The notes under the pieces were generated by a model. It was not told the DNA's origin. It saw only the letters and a program-made list of their open reading frames with translations, and made no database searches. From NCBI GenBank assembly GCA_964620535.1, contig CAZUHN010000113.1, positions 1-26,775 on the forward strand: a stretch of DNA of 26,775 bases. Direction: 5' to 3'. Below, in pieces: positions 14,622 through 21,913 of this stretch; the first letter of the stretch is position 1; each line of letters opens with the position of its first letter. Position numbers and translations under genes: made by a program. Source of the DNA: CAZUHN01 sp964620535. GTDB taxonomy: Bacteria > UBA8248.

Positions 14622-15050
14622 ATGAACCCCGATGATGAGCACTCCGCGGAAATTCTCGGGGCCTCCCACACCGTCGCCGTGGTGGGCCTCTCGGAAAAAC
14701 ACTGGTGGCCGAGCCACCAAATCGCTGCCTACCTTCAAGGAGTAAGACTCCGCGTCATCCCGGTAAACCCCCACATCGGGGAAGCGCTCGGCGAGTGGAC
14801 CTGTCCCTCCCTCGCCGCGGTGGCGCATCCGGTGAACATCGTCGACGTCTTCCGGCGGGCCGAAACTATTCCCGCCCTGGCCGAAGAAATGCTCCGCCTT
14901 CCGCGCCCGCCCCCCGTCTTCTGGATGCAGATGGACATCGCCCTCACGGAGGCCGGGGAGCGTCTGCGGCGATCCGGTATCGAGGTGATCGAATATCTTT
15001 GCATCAAGCCCGCCCACGCGCTCCGTATTGCGGCGTGCGGATCGGAATGA
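14622..15050 (+). CDS. CoA-binding domain protein (YccU/CoA_binding_2 type)
   Basis: 142 residues forming one Rossmann-like CoA-binding domain. Signatures are HTVAVVGLSEKHWWPSHQIAAYLQ near the N-terminus, then LRVIPVNPHIGEALG, VNIVDVFRRAETIPALAEEML and the final GIEVIEYLCIKPAH. The start at 14622 follows TTGGAGG. Small stand-alone proteins of this family bind CoA or nucleotides, but their role is not settled. The hydrolase reading frame begins inside its last codons, so the two are probably one transcription unit. Confidence 0.88.
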   Translation: MNPDDEHSAEILGASHTVAVVGLSEKHWWPSHQIAAYLQGVRLRVIPVNPHIGEALGEWTCPSLAAVAHPVNIVDVFRRAETIPALAEEMLRLPRPPPVFWMQMDIALTEAGERLRRSGIEVIEYLCIKPAHALRIAACGSE

Positions 15051-15891
15051 AAATATCATCTTGCGCGAACGCAGCCGATCCGCCGGCCGCGGGACGCTTA
15101 TCCTCTTAGCCTTCGTACTGATGGGCATATTCTCACCCGTTGAAAATTTCCTTCTCTATCACCCGGCCCGCGACATTAATCTGACGCCGGCGGCCTACGG
15201 GGTCCCCTTCGAGGAAGTCCGCTTCCGCGCCGGGGACGACACCCGCCTCCACGGTTGGTTCGTCCCCCCCAAGAGGGCGGACGGCCCCGTCCTCCTCTGG
15301 GCGCACGGAAATGCGGGAAACATCTCCCACCGCTCGGAGAACGTCGCCCTCATCCTCCGTGAGCTCGGGGCGGGGGTCTTCCTCTTCGACTACCGGGGCT
15401 ACGGCAGGAGCGCGGGTAGCCCGGGGGAGGAGGGGCTCTACGCCGACGGCAGGGCGGCCTACACCTGGCTGAAGGAGAAGATACCGCCCAGGCGCATCTT
15501 CCTCTTCGGCCGCTCCCTCGGGGCGGCCGTCATGGTGAAACTCGCGGCCGAGGGCGCCGAAGCACGTGGCCTCATCCTGGAGAGCCCCTTCGAGAGCCTG
15601 CTCGCCATGGGGAAGGCGGTGTTCCCCTTCCTGCCGGTGACCTGGCTCATCAACCAGTCCTTCGACACCGCGGCGCTCCTCCCCGCGGCGCGGCTCCCCG
15701 TCCTCATCCTCCACGGGGACCGGGACGAAGTCGTCCCCTTCGTCCAGGGGATGCGCCTCTACCAGTTAGCCCTCCGGCCCAAGCGCTTCTTCCGCATCCG
15801 GGGGGCGGGCCACAACAACACATATATCGCTGGCGGGCCGGACTATTGGGCCGCCTGGCGCGAGTTTCTCGAAAATCCGGAGGGGGAGTAA
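15028..15891 (+). CDS. Membrane-anchored alpha/beta hydrolase (BEM46/ABHD13-like)
   Basis: The protein has up to 287 residues. An N-terminal hydrophobic helix (GTLILLAFVLMGIF) is followed by the BEM46-type start ENFLLYHPARD. The hydrolase core has the oxyanion motif WAHGNAGN, the strand FDYRGYGRS, the nucleophile elbow FGRSLGAA (Ser), the acid loop LILHGDRDEVVPF (Asp) and the histidine in GAGHNNTY. A serine hydrolase tethered to the inner membrane is expected, with unknown substrate. The longest frame starts at TTG 15028, overlapping the CoA-binding gene by 23 bases. TTG 15061 or ATG 15121 are possible, but the last cuts into the membrane helix. No start has a strong ribosome site. Confidence 0.88.
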   Translation: MRRADRNENIILRERSRSAGRGTLILLAFVLMGIFSPVENFLLYHPARDINLTPAAYGVPFEEVRFRAGDDTRLHGWFVPPKRADGPVLLWAHGNAGNISHRSENVALILRELGAGVFLFDYRGYGRSAGSPGEEGLYADGRAAYTWLKEKIPPRRIFLFGRSLGAAVMVKLAAEGAEARGLILESPFESLLAMGKAVFPFLPVTWLINQSFDTAALLPAARLPVLILHGDRDEVVPFVQGMRLYQLALRPKRFFRIRGAGHNNTYIAGGPDYWAAWREFLENPEGE

Positions 15892-15946
15892 GTCCACCTG
15901 ATGGTAGGCAAATTTTTCGTTTATGCGGGCTCCACGGGCGCGGACG

Positions 15947-16099
15947 CTAGCAGGAGTTCGGGGAGTCGGTTTTCCGCGCCCGCAGGTGGCGGTAGAACTT
16001 CGCCCGCTCGCCGGGGCCGCTTTTCACGATCTGGACGGTGGGGAGGTATCCCCGGCTGGCCAAACCCATTTTCGTTTGCGGGGTTTCCGAAGCGATCAT
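15947..16099 (-). CDS. Small hypothetical protein (50 residues)
   Basis: A short frame that starts at ATG 16099 with GGAGGAAA eight bases before it, and ends at TAG 15947-15949. Codon third positions are strongly GC-rich (for example TAC CTC CCC ACC GTC CAG ATC GTG), unlike the AT-rich DNA just upstream, which supports real coding. The peptide MGLASRGYLPTVQIVKSGPGERAKFYRHLRARK is basic and soluble with a single Cys at its end. I do not recognise it. It could be the remains of a longer gene. Confidence 0.4.
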   Translation of the reverse strand: MIASETPQTKMGLASRGYLPTVQIVKSGPGERAKFYRHLRARKTDSPNSC

Positions 16100-16114
16100 G
16101 GGGGTTTCCTCCAT

Positions 16115-16502
16115 GCGAATCTTCGGCGGCCCGAATGAACAGTGTGTGATCCATTACTAGAATAACCTTAATTTGATGATTTACTGTGAAACGAAACACT
16201 CTTTCTGGAAATAATCAATATTCCTTGGCTCCCTTCCATCCAGGCCCAAAGCCGCAAAACATTGTTTTTTATATCAAAATGAGATCTCTCTTTTAATCTC
16301 GAATTCGGTACAGCAACGAACGCATTAGCCTTAAAAGTAAAAATAAATAAACTGTACCGACGGAAAAGACTAATGTCATCGTTTACATTTTTGGTGTTAT
16401 TTTGAATTCGGTACCAGTTGATTATTGTATACGATCATCGCAGGTATGCTAACGTCTGCAAGTGAAAAAACGAAAAAAATACAAAATGGGGAGATTTGAT
16501 AA
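16115..16502 (+). promoter_or_regulatory. AT-rich upstream region of the lectin gene with repeated TCGGTAC sites
   Basis: This stretch has no gene and is much richer in A+T than the window. TCGGTACAG (16305-16313) and its exact inverse CTGTACCGA (16352-16360) form a 9-bp inverted repeat. GAATTCGGTAC occurs directly repeated at 16301-16311 and 16404-16414, the second copy reading TTCGGTACCAG. TTGAAT (16402-16407), 17 bases, TTGTAT (16425-16430) is a possible promoter, and the third site would then lie in its spacer, as an operator does. GGGGAG at 16489 is the ribosome site for ATG 16503. Confidence 0.45.
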
Positions 16503-17054
16503 ATGAAACGGATATTTTATGAAAAATTAACCTGCATCGCGGCCTTCATTCTGCTGGCGCTCGTTCCTACATCACTTTATGCGGGGCCGCCGGAATTAAA
16601 AACACCGGAACCCGTGATTTATCTTGCCGACAATCTCGATGAACAGGATAAGTTGGGTTGGTGCATCGATACCGTGGGGCGAGGATTTGGCGATAGACTG
16701 CATGCCCATTCGTGCAAACCTTTTGGCGGGGATGTGCAATTTTATTATAACAAAGCGTCACGTCAGATCATTTCGGCGACCTTTGACGGAAAATGTGCAA
16801 CGCTACTAGCATCTGCTGCTGCCGGGGGTACCTTTGGACTGCTTGATTGTTCATCCACATCTTCGGCACAAATATTCGACTATGATAGTCAATCTTTGGA
16901 GTTTCGGCCTGGCAGTGATAACAACCTCTGTCTCGCCGTTGGAAGTTCGAGCCGCTCAGCAGGGCCGTTTATGTCACGCAAGCTGGAGCTCGCCCGCTGT
17001 GGTTCAACCGCAGCTAAGTTTAAGCAGTGGCGCATTAAAGGCACTGAAAAATAA
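16503..17054 (+). CDS. Secreted ricin-type beta-trefoil lectin-like protein
   Basis: 183 residues. A Sec signal peptide (MKRIFYEKLTCIAAFILLALVPTSLYAG, cleavage after LYA) is followed by one beta-trefoil of about 150 residues. Features are LGWCIDTVGRG, the HAHSC segment, DGKCATLL, LLDCSSTSSAQIF, NNLCLAVG and a terminal KFKQWRI, which is the QxW repeat ending typical of ricin B domains. Six or more Cys occur in pairs expected to bridge in the periplasm or outside. Codon use and base content are clearly more AT-rich than in the neighbours, as is the upstream region, suggesting horizontal transfer. A carbohydrate-binding secreted protein is likely. No catalytic domain is attached. Confidence 0.75.
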   Translation: MKRIFYEKLTCIAAFILLALVPTSLYAGPPELKTPEPVIYLADNLDEQDKLGWCIDTVGRGFGDRLHAHSCKPFGGDVQFYYNKASRQIISATFDGKCATLLASAAAGGTFGLLDCSSTSSAQIFDYDSQSLEFRPGSDNNLCLAVGSSSRSAGPFMSRKLELARCGSTAAKFKQWRIKGTEK

Positions 17055-17471
17055 AGCTGGACAGGCTCGAAAAGCCAGTTGCCGATGCGCTTGCAGTTAA
17101 ATTGATATCATCAATCAAAAAAGATATCGAACCCAGGAGGAACGGAGAGACGAGGGATATCGCTTTTCCTGGCAGGGTCCCTGAATCCAATCTTTCTTCC
17201 CTCGAGCGTATTTCCAGGTAACTTCGAAATTCACGAATGTTCAATATTTCAAGCCGGATCCCCCTTTCAACCGCTTCATTTCGTACGGCAGGTTCAAAAG
17301 AGGAAATTATTTTTCTTTTCACAGCGTTTTCCTCCGAAAAACCCCTTGCCCGCATTCACAAGAGGAGGCCGGCTTTCACACATAGGGAGAGGCTGGCTTT
17401 TACGCCCCAAAACGGCCTGTTTTCTTTTTTTCCAGGAGTAAAGTATCTTCCTCATGAGGAGAGCGTATCCG
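17055..17471. other. Intergenic region without supported gene
   Basis: Between the lectin and the decayed TlpA-like gene I find no convincing gene. A minus-strand frame (17035-17355) is open but overlaps the lectin tail and lacks a ribosome site and recognisable sequence. An imperfect tandem repeat GAGGCYGGCTTT occurs near 17365 and 17389. Base content changes from AT-rich to GC-rich across this region, so it may contain the edge of the acquired segment. Confidence 0.4.
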
Positions 17472-17998
17472 ATGAAAATCCACAACTTTCGCCTTTACAC
17501 CGTCATCACCGTGGCGATTTCACTGGCGATCTACTTCACGAACGGCAGAGCCGCCGGCCTCTCAGCGGGGGCCTGGGCACCCGAGTTACGGGGTGGACCC
17601 TGACTCAACAGCGGGCCCTGAAAATGGCTAACCTGCGTGGGAAGGTGGTCCTGCCCAAGATGTGGACGTTTGGGTGAATTAACTACGTGCGTGACATTCC
17701 GCACGTCCGATCGTGGCACGAACGATACCAAGACAAGGGCCTGATAGTCGTTGGGAACCACGCGCCGGAGTTTTCCTTCGAAAAGAGCGAGCAAAATATG
17801 AAAACCGCCATCGCCCTGTTCAACGTCCCCTTCCCCGTGGTGATGGACAACGACTTCACGAATTGGCGCGCCTGCATGAACCGCTACTGGCCGACGAAGT
17901 ATCTCATCGACAAGAAGGGCGTAATCCGGCTCAAAGTGATTGGGGAAGGAAGTTACAAAAAGACCGATAATATGATTCAGAGGCTTCTCGCCGAATGA
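17472..17998 (+). pseudogene. Decayed TlpA-like thioredoxin, with TGA at the first active-site Cys
   Basis: ATG 17472 opens a signal-anchor (MKIHNFRLYTVITVAISLAIYF) and GAWAPELRGGP. TGA 17601-17603 stands where WLNS is expected, and shortly after one C is missing, moving the frame to MANLRGKVVLPKMWTFG. Another TGA (17675-17677) is followed by INYVRDIPHVRSWHERYQDKGLIVVGNHAPEFSFEK and a full C-terminus, including the cis-Pro region WPTKYLIDKKGVIR. Relatives have WTxxCINC, so the TGA is at the first Cys and the second Cys is Tyr (TAC). ACGTGCG/CGCACGT (17685-17706) makes a 7-bp hairpin with an 8-base loop at SECIS distance. It may once have encoded a selenoprotein. With a nonsense codon, a frameshift and a lost Cys it is now probably dead. 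Confidence 0.7.
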
Positions 17999-18601
17999 CA
18001 GCCGCCCCCATACGCTGGGCCGCCAAGCCGGCAGGCGGGCAGGGCCTACACCTATTCCACCCTGCTTCGGGCGACGCACTGGCTGAACGCCCTCCTTCTT
18101 GCCCTCATGATCGCGAGCGGGATCCAGATTTGGTGGACCTATCCCGCCTTCGATCCCGACCTTCCCAAGCCCGCGGCCCTCTACGGCGCGATCGCCGGAA
18201 TAGAGACAAAGGTCGACACACACGGAATCAACATAGGGAACGATTACCGGGGATTCGTGGGCGAACTGGCGACACAATTCTGGCACTTCGGGGTCATGAT
18301 ATTTTTCATCCTCATCGCCATCGGCCACACCCTGATGGTACTGGCGCACGTCTGGCGGAGGGGCCTCGCTCCGATCCTCGTCGGGGTGACGGCCGAGCGG
18401 GAGGCCTTCCGCGCCCGCCGGCGGATCTTCGCCCGCCGGTTCGGCCGGCTCCTCCCAGAGGCGGCCATCGTGCTCCTCGCCTTCTGGGCGGAAGGGTTCA
18501 TCGCCGCAGGAGTGAATCCGATTTTCGGCGACCAGACCTCGGGCTGGATCTTGGGCGTCCTCCTTTATGGAACCCTCCGCCTGGGCCCCGCCCGGGTCTA
18601 G
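17995..18601 (+). pseudogene. Frameshifted di-haem cytochrome b561-type membrane subunit
   Basis: The ATG at 17995 overlaps the preceding stop as ATGA. MTAAPIRWAAKPAGGQ is followed by a one-base shift near 18035-18045 into RAYTYSTLLRATHWLNALLLALMIASGIQIWW, which is the first helix of bacterial b-type cytochromes with its haem His (THWLN). Three further helices follow (WHFGVMIFFILIAIGHTLMVLAHVW with two His, LLPEAAIVLLAFWAEGFIAAG and a C-terminal segment). It would anchor and carry electrons for the sulfite-oxidase-type enzyme downstream. Only one base separates it from being intact, so sequencing error is possible. Confidence 0.65.
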
Positions 18602-18653
18602 TACCGCCGCGCGAGAGTGGCTCGCCTTCGGCGGTTCGCGGTGGCGGGATAAG

Positions 18654-18926
18654 ATGAATAAGGGGGGAAACGAGTTCGTTCTGCCGACCCGCCTCGCGCG
18701 CAAGCGGCTCCTGGCGGGGCGGTTGATACTGGGCATCGCGGTGATGAACCTGGTGCTCGCCCTGGCACTGGGGTGGGCACTGTCGGGCCCGTCGGCGGGT
18801 CTCACCCGGTTCTGCCTGGGATTTTTCGGATGGTCCGCCCTATTGTTCGCGGCCTCGATTCTACTCACGGTGCCGCTTCTCGCTCCAATTCTGCGGAGAC
18901 TGCTACGCCCGCCCGCCGGGGAATAA
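18654..18926 (+). CDS. Small membrane protein with two transmembrane helices
   Basis: 90 residues from ATG 18654. The N-terminus is basic (LARKRLLAGR). Two hydrophobic helices (LILGIAVMNLVLALALGWAL and FCLGFFGWSALLFAASILLTVPLLA) are joined by a short loop, and the tail is Arg/Pro-rich. It lies 52 bases after the cytochrome gene and 45 bases before the molybdoenzyme gene on the same strand, so it likely belongs to the same module. The ribosome site is weak (GGCGGGAT). No family is recognised. It is the only gene of the module without a visible lesion. Confidence 0.6.
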   Translation: MNKGGNEFVLPTRLARKRLLAGRLILGIAVMNLVLALALGWALSGPSAGLTRFCLGFFGWSALLFAASILLTVPLLAPILRRLLRPPAGE

Positions 18927-18971
18927 TCCGGCCCCGGCAATCTGCCGCCGGGCGGCCGTGGAGGATTCGTC

Positions 18972-19783
18972 ATGAACAAGGATCCGATGGGGAAAAACCG
19001 GCCCGCTGCGGCGGCGGACGCCCCTCCGGAAAAACCGCCGGAGTTTATTAAAGATAGCGGCGACGGCCCTCCTGGCCGGATGCTCGCGCCTGGATAGAGA
19101 CCCCGCCGCGCAATCCATCCTGAGCTGGTTCGACAAGTCCAACCACAAGGCGGGGCTTCTTTTCGGCAACAATCACCGCCTCGCCCGCACCTACCCCAAT
19201 AGCATCGCCACCCCCGCGCTGATGCGCCCGAACGGCCCCATCGTCGCGCCGGGCACGCGGTTCCAAAATGTGGAGGAAAAAGACTGGCGGATGGATCTCT
19301 TTGGAGGTGCGTCTTCGGGGAGGCGAAATTATAGAGCGCTTCTGGCGAAAGAGCTACACCATGGAAGAGCTCCGGGCCATATCCGCCGTGGAGCAGACCG
19401 TCGAGCACGTTTGCGTGAAAGGATGTACCGCCATCTGCAACTGGAAGGATGTTCGCCTGGCCGACCTTCTGAAGGGCATCCCGCGTCGGCCCGAGAACCG
19501 ATTCGTGCTGTTCATTTACAACGACTCCTTTTCAGGGTCACGGGGCTACGCCCCCTATGCCGTGACCTTTGATTTCAAGTCGGCACTCCACCCTCAGAAC
19601 CTGCTCGCCTACGAATACAACGGGGAGAAACTCCCCTTCGCCCACCGCGTCCCCCTCCGCCTCGCTTCGTCCGCCAACGTGGGCCGGAAGAGTGCCAAAT
19701 ACATCAGCCACATCACCCTGACGAACGTGGACATGGGCGGGTACTGGGAAAACCAGGGTTATCCGTGCTACTACGGCCTTTGA
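18972..19783 (+). pseudogene. Frameshifted sulfite-oxidase-type molybdopterin oxidoreductase
   Basis: The ATG at 18972 starts an N-terminus that, after a one-base shift near 19052, continues KIAATALLAGCSRLDRDP, an export/lipobox-like signal, and then LLFGNNHRLARTYPNSIATPALMRPNGP. A second one-base insertion near 19293 moves the frame to ISLEVRLRGGEIIERFWRKSYTMEELRAI. The rest is a clear SUOX/YedY-type domain: VEQTVEHVCVKG (the Cys that ligates molybdenum), WKDVRLADLLK, DFKSALHPQNLLAYEYNGEKLP and the final GYWENQGYPCYYGL. Its partner would be the b-type cytochrome upstream. The two shifts are both single bases, so either decay or sequence error explains them. Confidence 0.75.
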
Positions 19784-19798
19784 GGCGGTGGCGGCTTC

Positions 19799-19827
19799 TT
19801 GACAAAGCGGTGCCCTCCTCTTATAGC
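19799..19827 (+). promoter_or_regulatory. Promoter of tRNA-Asn
   Basis: TTGACA (19799-19804), a 17-base spacer and TATAGC (19822-19827) form a near-consensus sigma70 promoter ending 51 bases before the tRNA. Confidence 0.7.
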
Positions 19828-19878
19828 CAACTATTGGGCCGGAAGGGGAAACCGTTTTTCCCCCTCGGCGGCCGATGA

Positions 19879-19953
19879 TCCGGCGTAGCTCAATGGCAGA
19901 GCAGTCGGCTGTTAACCGACTTGTTGTAGGTTCGAATCCTACCGCCGGAGCCA
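19879..19953 (+). tRNA. tRNA-Asn (anticodon GTT)
   Basis: The acceptor stem TCCGGCG (19879-19885) pairs with CGCCGGA (19943-19949). The D stem GCTC/GAGC and the anticodon stem GTCGG/CCGAC enclose the loop CTGTTAA with GTT at 19911-19913. The T arm is GTAGG-TTCGAAT-CCTAC. The discriminator is G with an encoded CCA (19951-19953). Confidence 0.97.
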
Positions 19954-19959
19954 ATAAAT

Positions 19960-20195
19960 TCTTCGCCTTTGGCGATATTTCCTAGACGGGTGGCGAATTG
20001 GGTGGCGTATGTGTCCGTGGAAATGGGCCTACCGCCGGCCAGCGCCCGCACCATCTCCCGGTGCGCCTCAAGATCTTCGCGGGTGACGCCGGCCTTCGAG
20101 TCCACATAGCGCTGTACCATGCCGATGCCGCACCAGCGGCCCCTTCTGGTGGATAATTTCCTATCCAGAACCGAAATAGCCGAATCGGCAAAACA
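19960..20195 (-). pseudogene. Unidentified gene remnant next to tRNA-Asn, possibly an integrase tail
   Basis: The minus strand carries protein-like sequence DRKLSTRRGRWCGIGMVQRYVDSKAGVTREDLEAHREMV, then ALAGGRPISTDTYATQFATRL, running without a stop of its own into the tRNA. There is no upstream start or family domain. The MVQRY segment followed by a charged helix is reminiscent of the tyrosine-nucleophile end of tyrosine recombinases, which often sit beside tRNA genes, but the similarity is short and could be chance. The gene is broken whatever its origin. Confidence 0.35.
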
Positions 20196-20236
20196 GCGGC
20201 CTCGCGATGAAGTGGAAGCGGACGGCCTGACCCGCC

Positions 20237-21004
20237 TCATCCCTCCAGTTTTCGGCAGAGCGCCTCGATCGTAGCGGTGAGCCGATCGATGTCGCCGGGC
20301 CCGGAGAGGCGGTGGTCTCCCCCCTTCACCAGTGCGAGGGTGACGTCCTCGCTCCGGAGCGCCTCGCACAATCTCAGCGATACCTCCCAGTGAACATCCC
20401 CATCCGCCATACCGTGAATGAGGCGTACGGGGCAGTCGATCCCAATGGCACCCCGTAGTAGCAGATGCTCCCTCCCCTCCTCGATGAGCGTGCGCGTGAT
20501 GGGATACGGGTCCTCGCCGTACTCCGCGTGGTGGTGATAGACCCCTTCGGCCATCAGCCTCCCGCGCGCCTCCTCCGATAGCCGCGCCCACATCAAATCC
20601 TCGGTGAAGTCCGGCGCCGCGGCGACCCCCACCAGACCCGCCACCCGCCTGGGCCGGGCCAGCGCGGTGAGCAGCATGATCCATCCCCCCATGCTCGATC
20701 CCACCAGCACCTGGGGCCCCTGCGCCACCCGGTCGAGGACGGCGATCGCGTCCGCCATCCAGCGGCCGATGGTTCCCTCCTCGAAGCGGCCGGATGACTC
20801 CCCGTGGCCAGCGTAGTCGAAGCGGACGAAGGCGCGGCCCACCGCCCGGCAGTGCTCCTCCAGGGCGGTGGCCTTGGTCCCCGTCATGTCCGACTTGAAG
20901 CCGCCGAAGAATATGACCCCGGGGGCCTTGCCCGGGGTGGAGCGGCAGGCGATCCGGGTTCCCTCATCGCGGGTGAGAAACAGCAGCGGACCGGGCTCCG
21001 TCAT
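20237..21004 (-). CDS. Alpha/beta hydrolase (ABHD10-like esterase/thioesterase)
   Basis: 255 residues from ATG 21004, chosen because sequence above it is not family-like and GGGCGAGAAAG precedes it. The oxyanion region is VIFFGGFKSDM (residues 30-40), typical of the ABHD10 group. The FDYAGHGESSG loop follows, then the nucleophile elbow GSSMGG with Ser104. The acid loop LIHGMADGDVHWE and the terminal histidine GGDHRLSG complete the triad. It is cytoplasmic with no signal peptide. Relatives cleave thioester or acyl-glucuronide bonds, but the substrate here is unknown. The gene is read alone, 146 bases after the PEGA lipoprotein gene on the same strand. Confidence 0.9.
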   Translation of the reverse strand: MTEPGPLLFLTRDEGTRIACRSTPGKAPGVIFFGGFKSDMTGTKATALEEHCRAVGRAFVRFDYAGHGESSGRFEEGTIGRWMADAIAVLDRVAQGPQVLVGSSMGGWIMLLTALARPRRVAGLVGVAAAPDFTEDLMWARLSEEARGRLMAEGVYHHHAEYGEDPYPITRTLIEEGREHLLLRGAIGIDCPVRLIHGMADGDVHWEVSLRLCEALRSEDVTLALVKGGDHRLSGPGDIDRLTATIEALCRKLEG

Positions 21005-21150
21005 CTTTCTCGCCCTTTCCCATCGAAGAAAAACTCGCAGCGGCGGCGGGAAGATCCTTTCGAAGCAGCCTTCGGCCAGGTCCCTCCCGCTCCGGAAGGA
21101 GTAAAATCGCGAAGAGGGAATACGCCGCGCGGGATTGATTCCCGGGCAGG

Positions 21151-21705
21151 CTACTTTTTTTCCAGGTACATTCGGTAGGCGCGGTCGGTTTGCCTGTCTA
21201 CAATGATGCTTCGCGACTCGTTCACATAACCTTCCAGCCGTATCCACAAGGAATGAGCTCCGAAGGGAAGCTGCAGCAGCTTGATTTCCGGAGCAGCCTT
21301 TCCGTAATACCGGCTGTCGATGAAAATCTCGCCGCCGGGAGGGGTGGTGTAAATGCTTACGCGCCCGGCGACCGACTCCCGGAGCGTGATGCGGACAGTC
21401 GTCTCCTCGCCCCCGACCTCCACCTCATCGATGCGCGTTACGAACCCCGCCAGGCTCACTCGGACGGTGTGCCATCCGAAGGCGACACCTTTGATGACGA
21501 TGGGAACGCTCTTCCCGGCCTTTCCCCGTGGAGAGCCGTCGAACGCGATCTCCGCCCCGGGATTTTCCACAATTATCCGGACCGCCCCCGTCCCGCGGAG
21601 GTCGAGTTGGATTCTCGATGAAGAAAAAAAGCCGCACCCCTCGAGAAGAGCCAGGAACAGGACAAAAAAAACCGTTTTCGTTTCCCGCGTTAAAGTTCGC
21701 CGCAT
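21151..21705 (-). CDS. Lipoprotein with two PEGA domains
   Basis: 184 residues. The signal MRRTLTRETKTVFFVLFLALLEGC ends in a lipobox-like LLEGC with Cys24 as the lipid site. Two PEGA-type beta domains follow. The first covers VRIIVENPGAEIAFDGSPRGKAG and WHTVRVSLAGFVTRIDEVEV, the second VSIYTTPPGGEIFIDSRYYGKAAPE and AHSLWIRLEGYVNESRSIIV. PEGA domains are surface or periplasmic beta modules, often in cell-envelope proteins. The start at 21705 has GGGGGAAA directly before it. ATG 21723 in the same frame is possible but lengthens the n-region. Confidence 0.85.
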   Translation of the reverse strand: MRRTLTRETKTVFFVLFLALLEGCGFFSSSRIQLDLRGTGAVRIIVENPGAEIAFDGSPRGKAGKSVPIVIKGVAFGWHTVRVSLAGFVTRIDEVEVGGEETTVRITLRESVAGRVSIYTTPPGGEIFIDSRYYGKAAPEIKLLQLPFGAHSLWIRLEGYVNESRSIIVDRQTDRAYRMYLEKK

Positions 21706-21913
21706 TTTCCCCCGCACCGGCATATCCGGATTTTCCCCGAAACCTGTCCCGTAAGGCGGCAGCCGCCCTTTCCCGGCGGAACATTATCCCGGCCTTCATG
21801 CCGCATTGTGGTATTCTACTCCTCGAAAATCATGACAATTTACCCCCTCCCCGCCTGTATGAAAAGCGAACCGCGCGCTTTCACCTCGGCGCGGGGACCA
21901 ATTGAGGACGTCC

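Noticed and set aside
17035..17355. A 106-residue minus-strand frame after the lectin gene
   Set aside because: It overlaps the lectin 3' end, has no ribosome site and shows no recognisable motif, and its composition follows the AT-rich background.
17601..17603. A second selenocysteine codon in the TlpA-like gene
   Set aside because: This TGA is where relatives have Trp (PWLNS), no suitable hairpin follows, and a frameshift lies just after it. It is a nonsense mutation.
19890..19980. Peptide GGRIRTYNKSVNSRLLCH on the minus strand
   Set aside because: This is the well-known spurious translation of a tRNA gene's antisense strand, not a protein.
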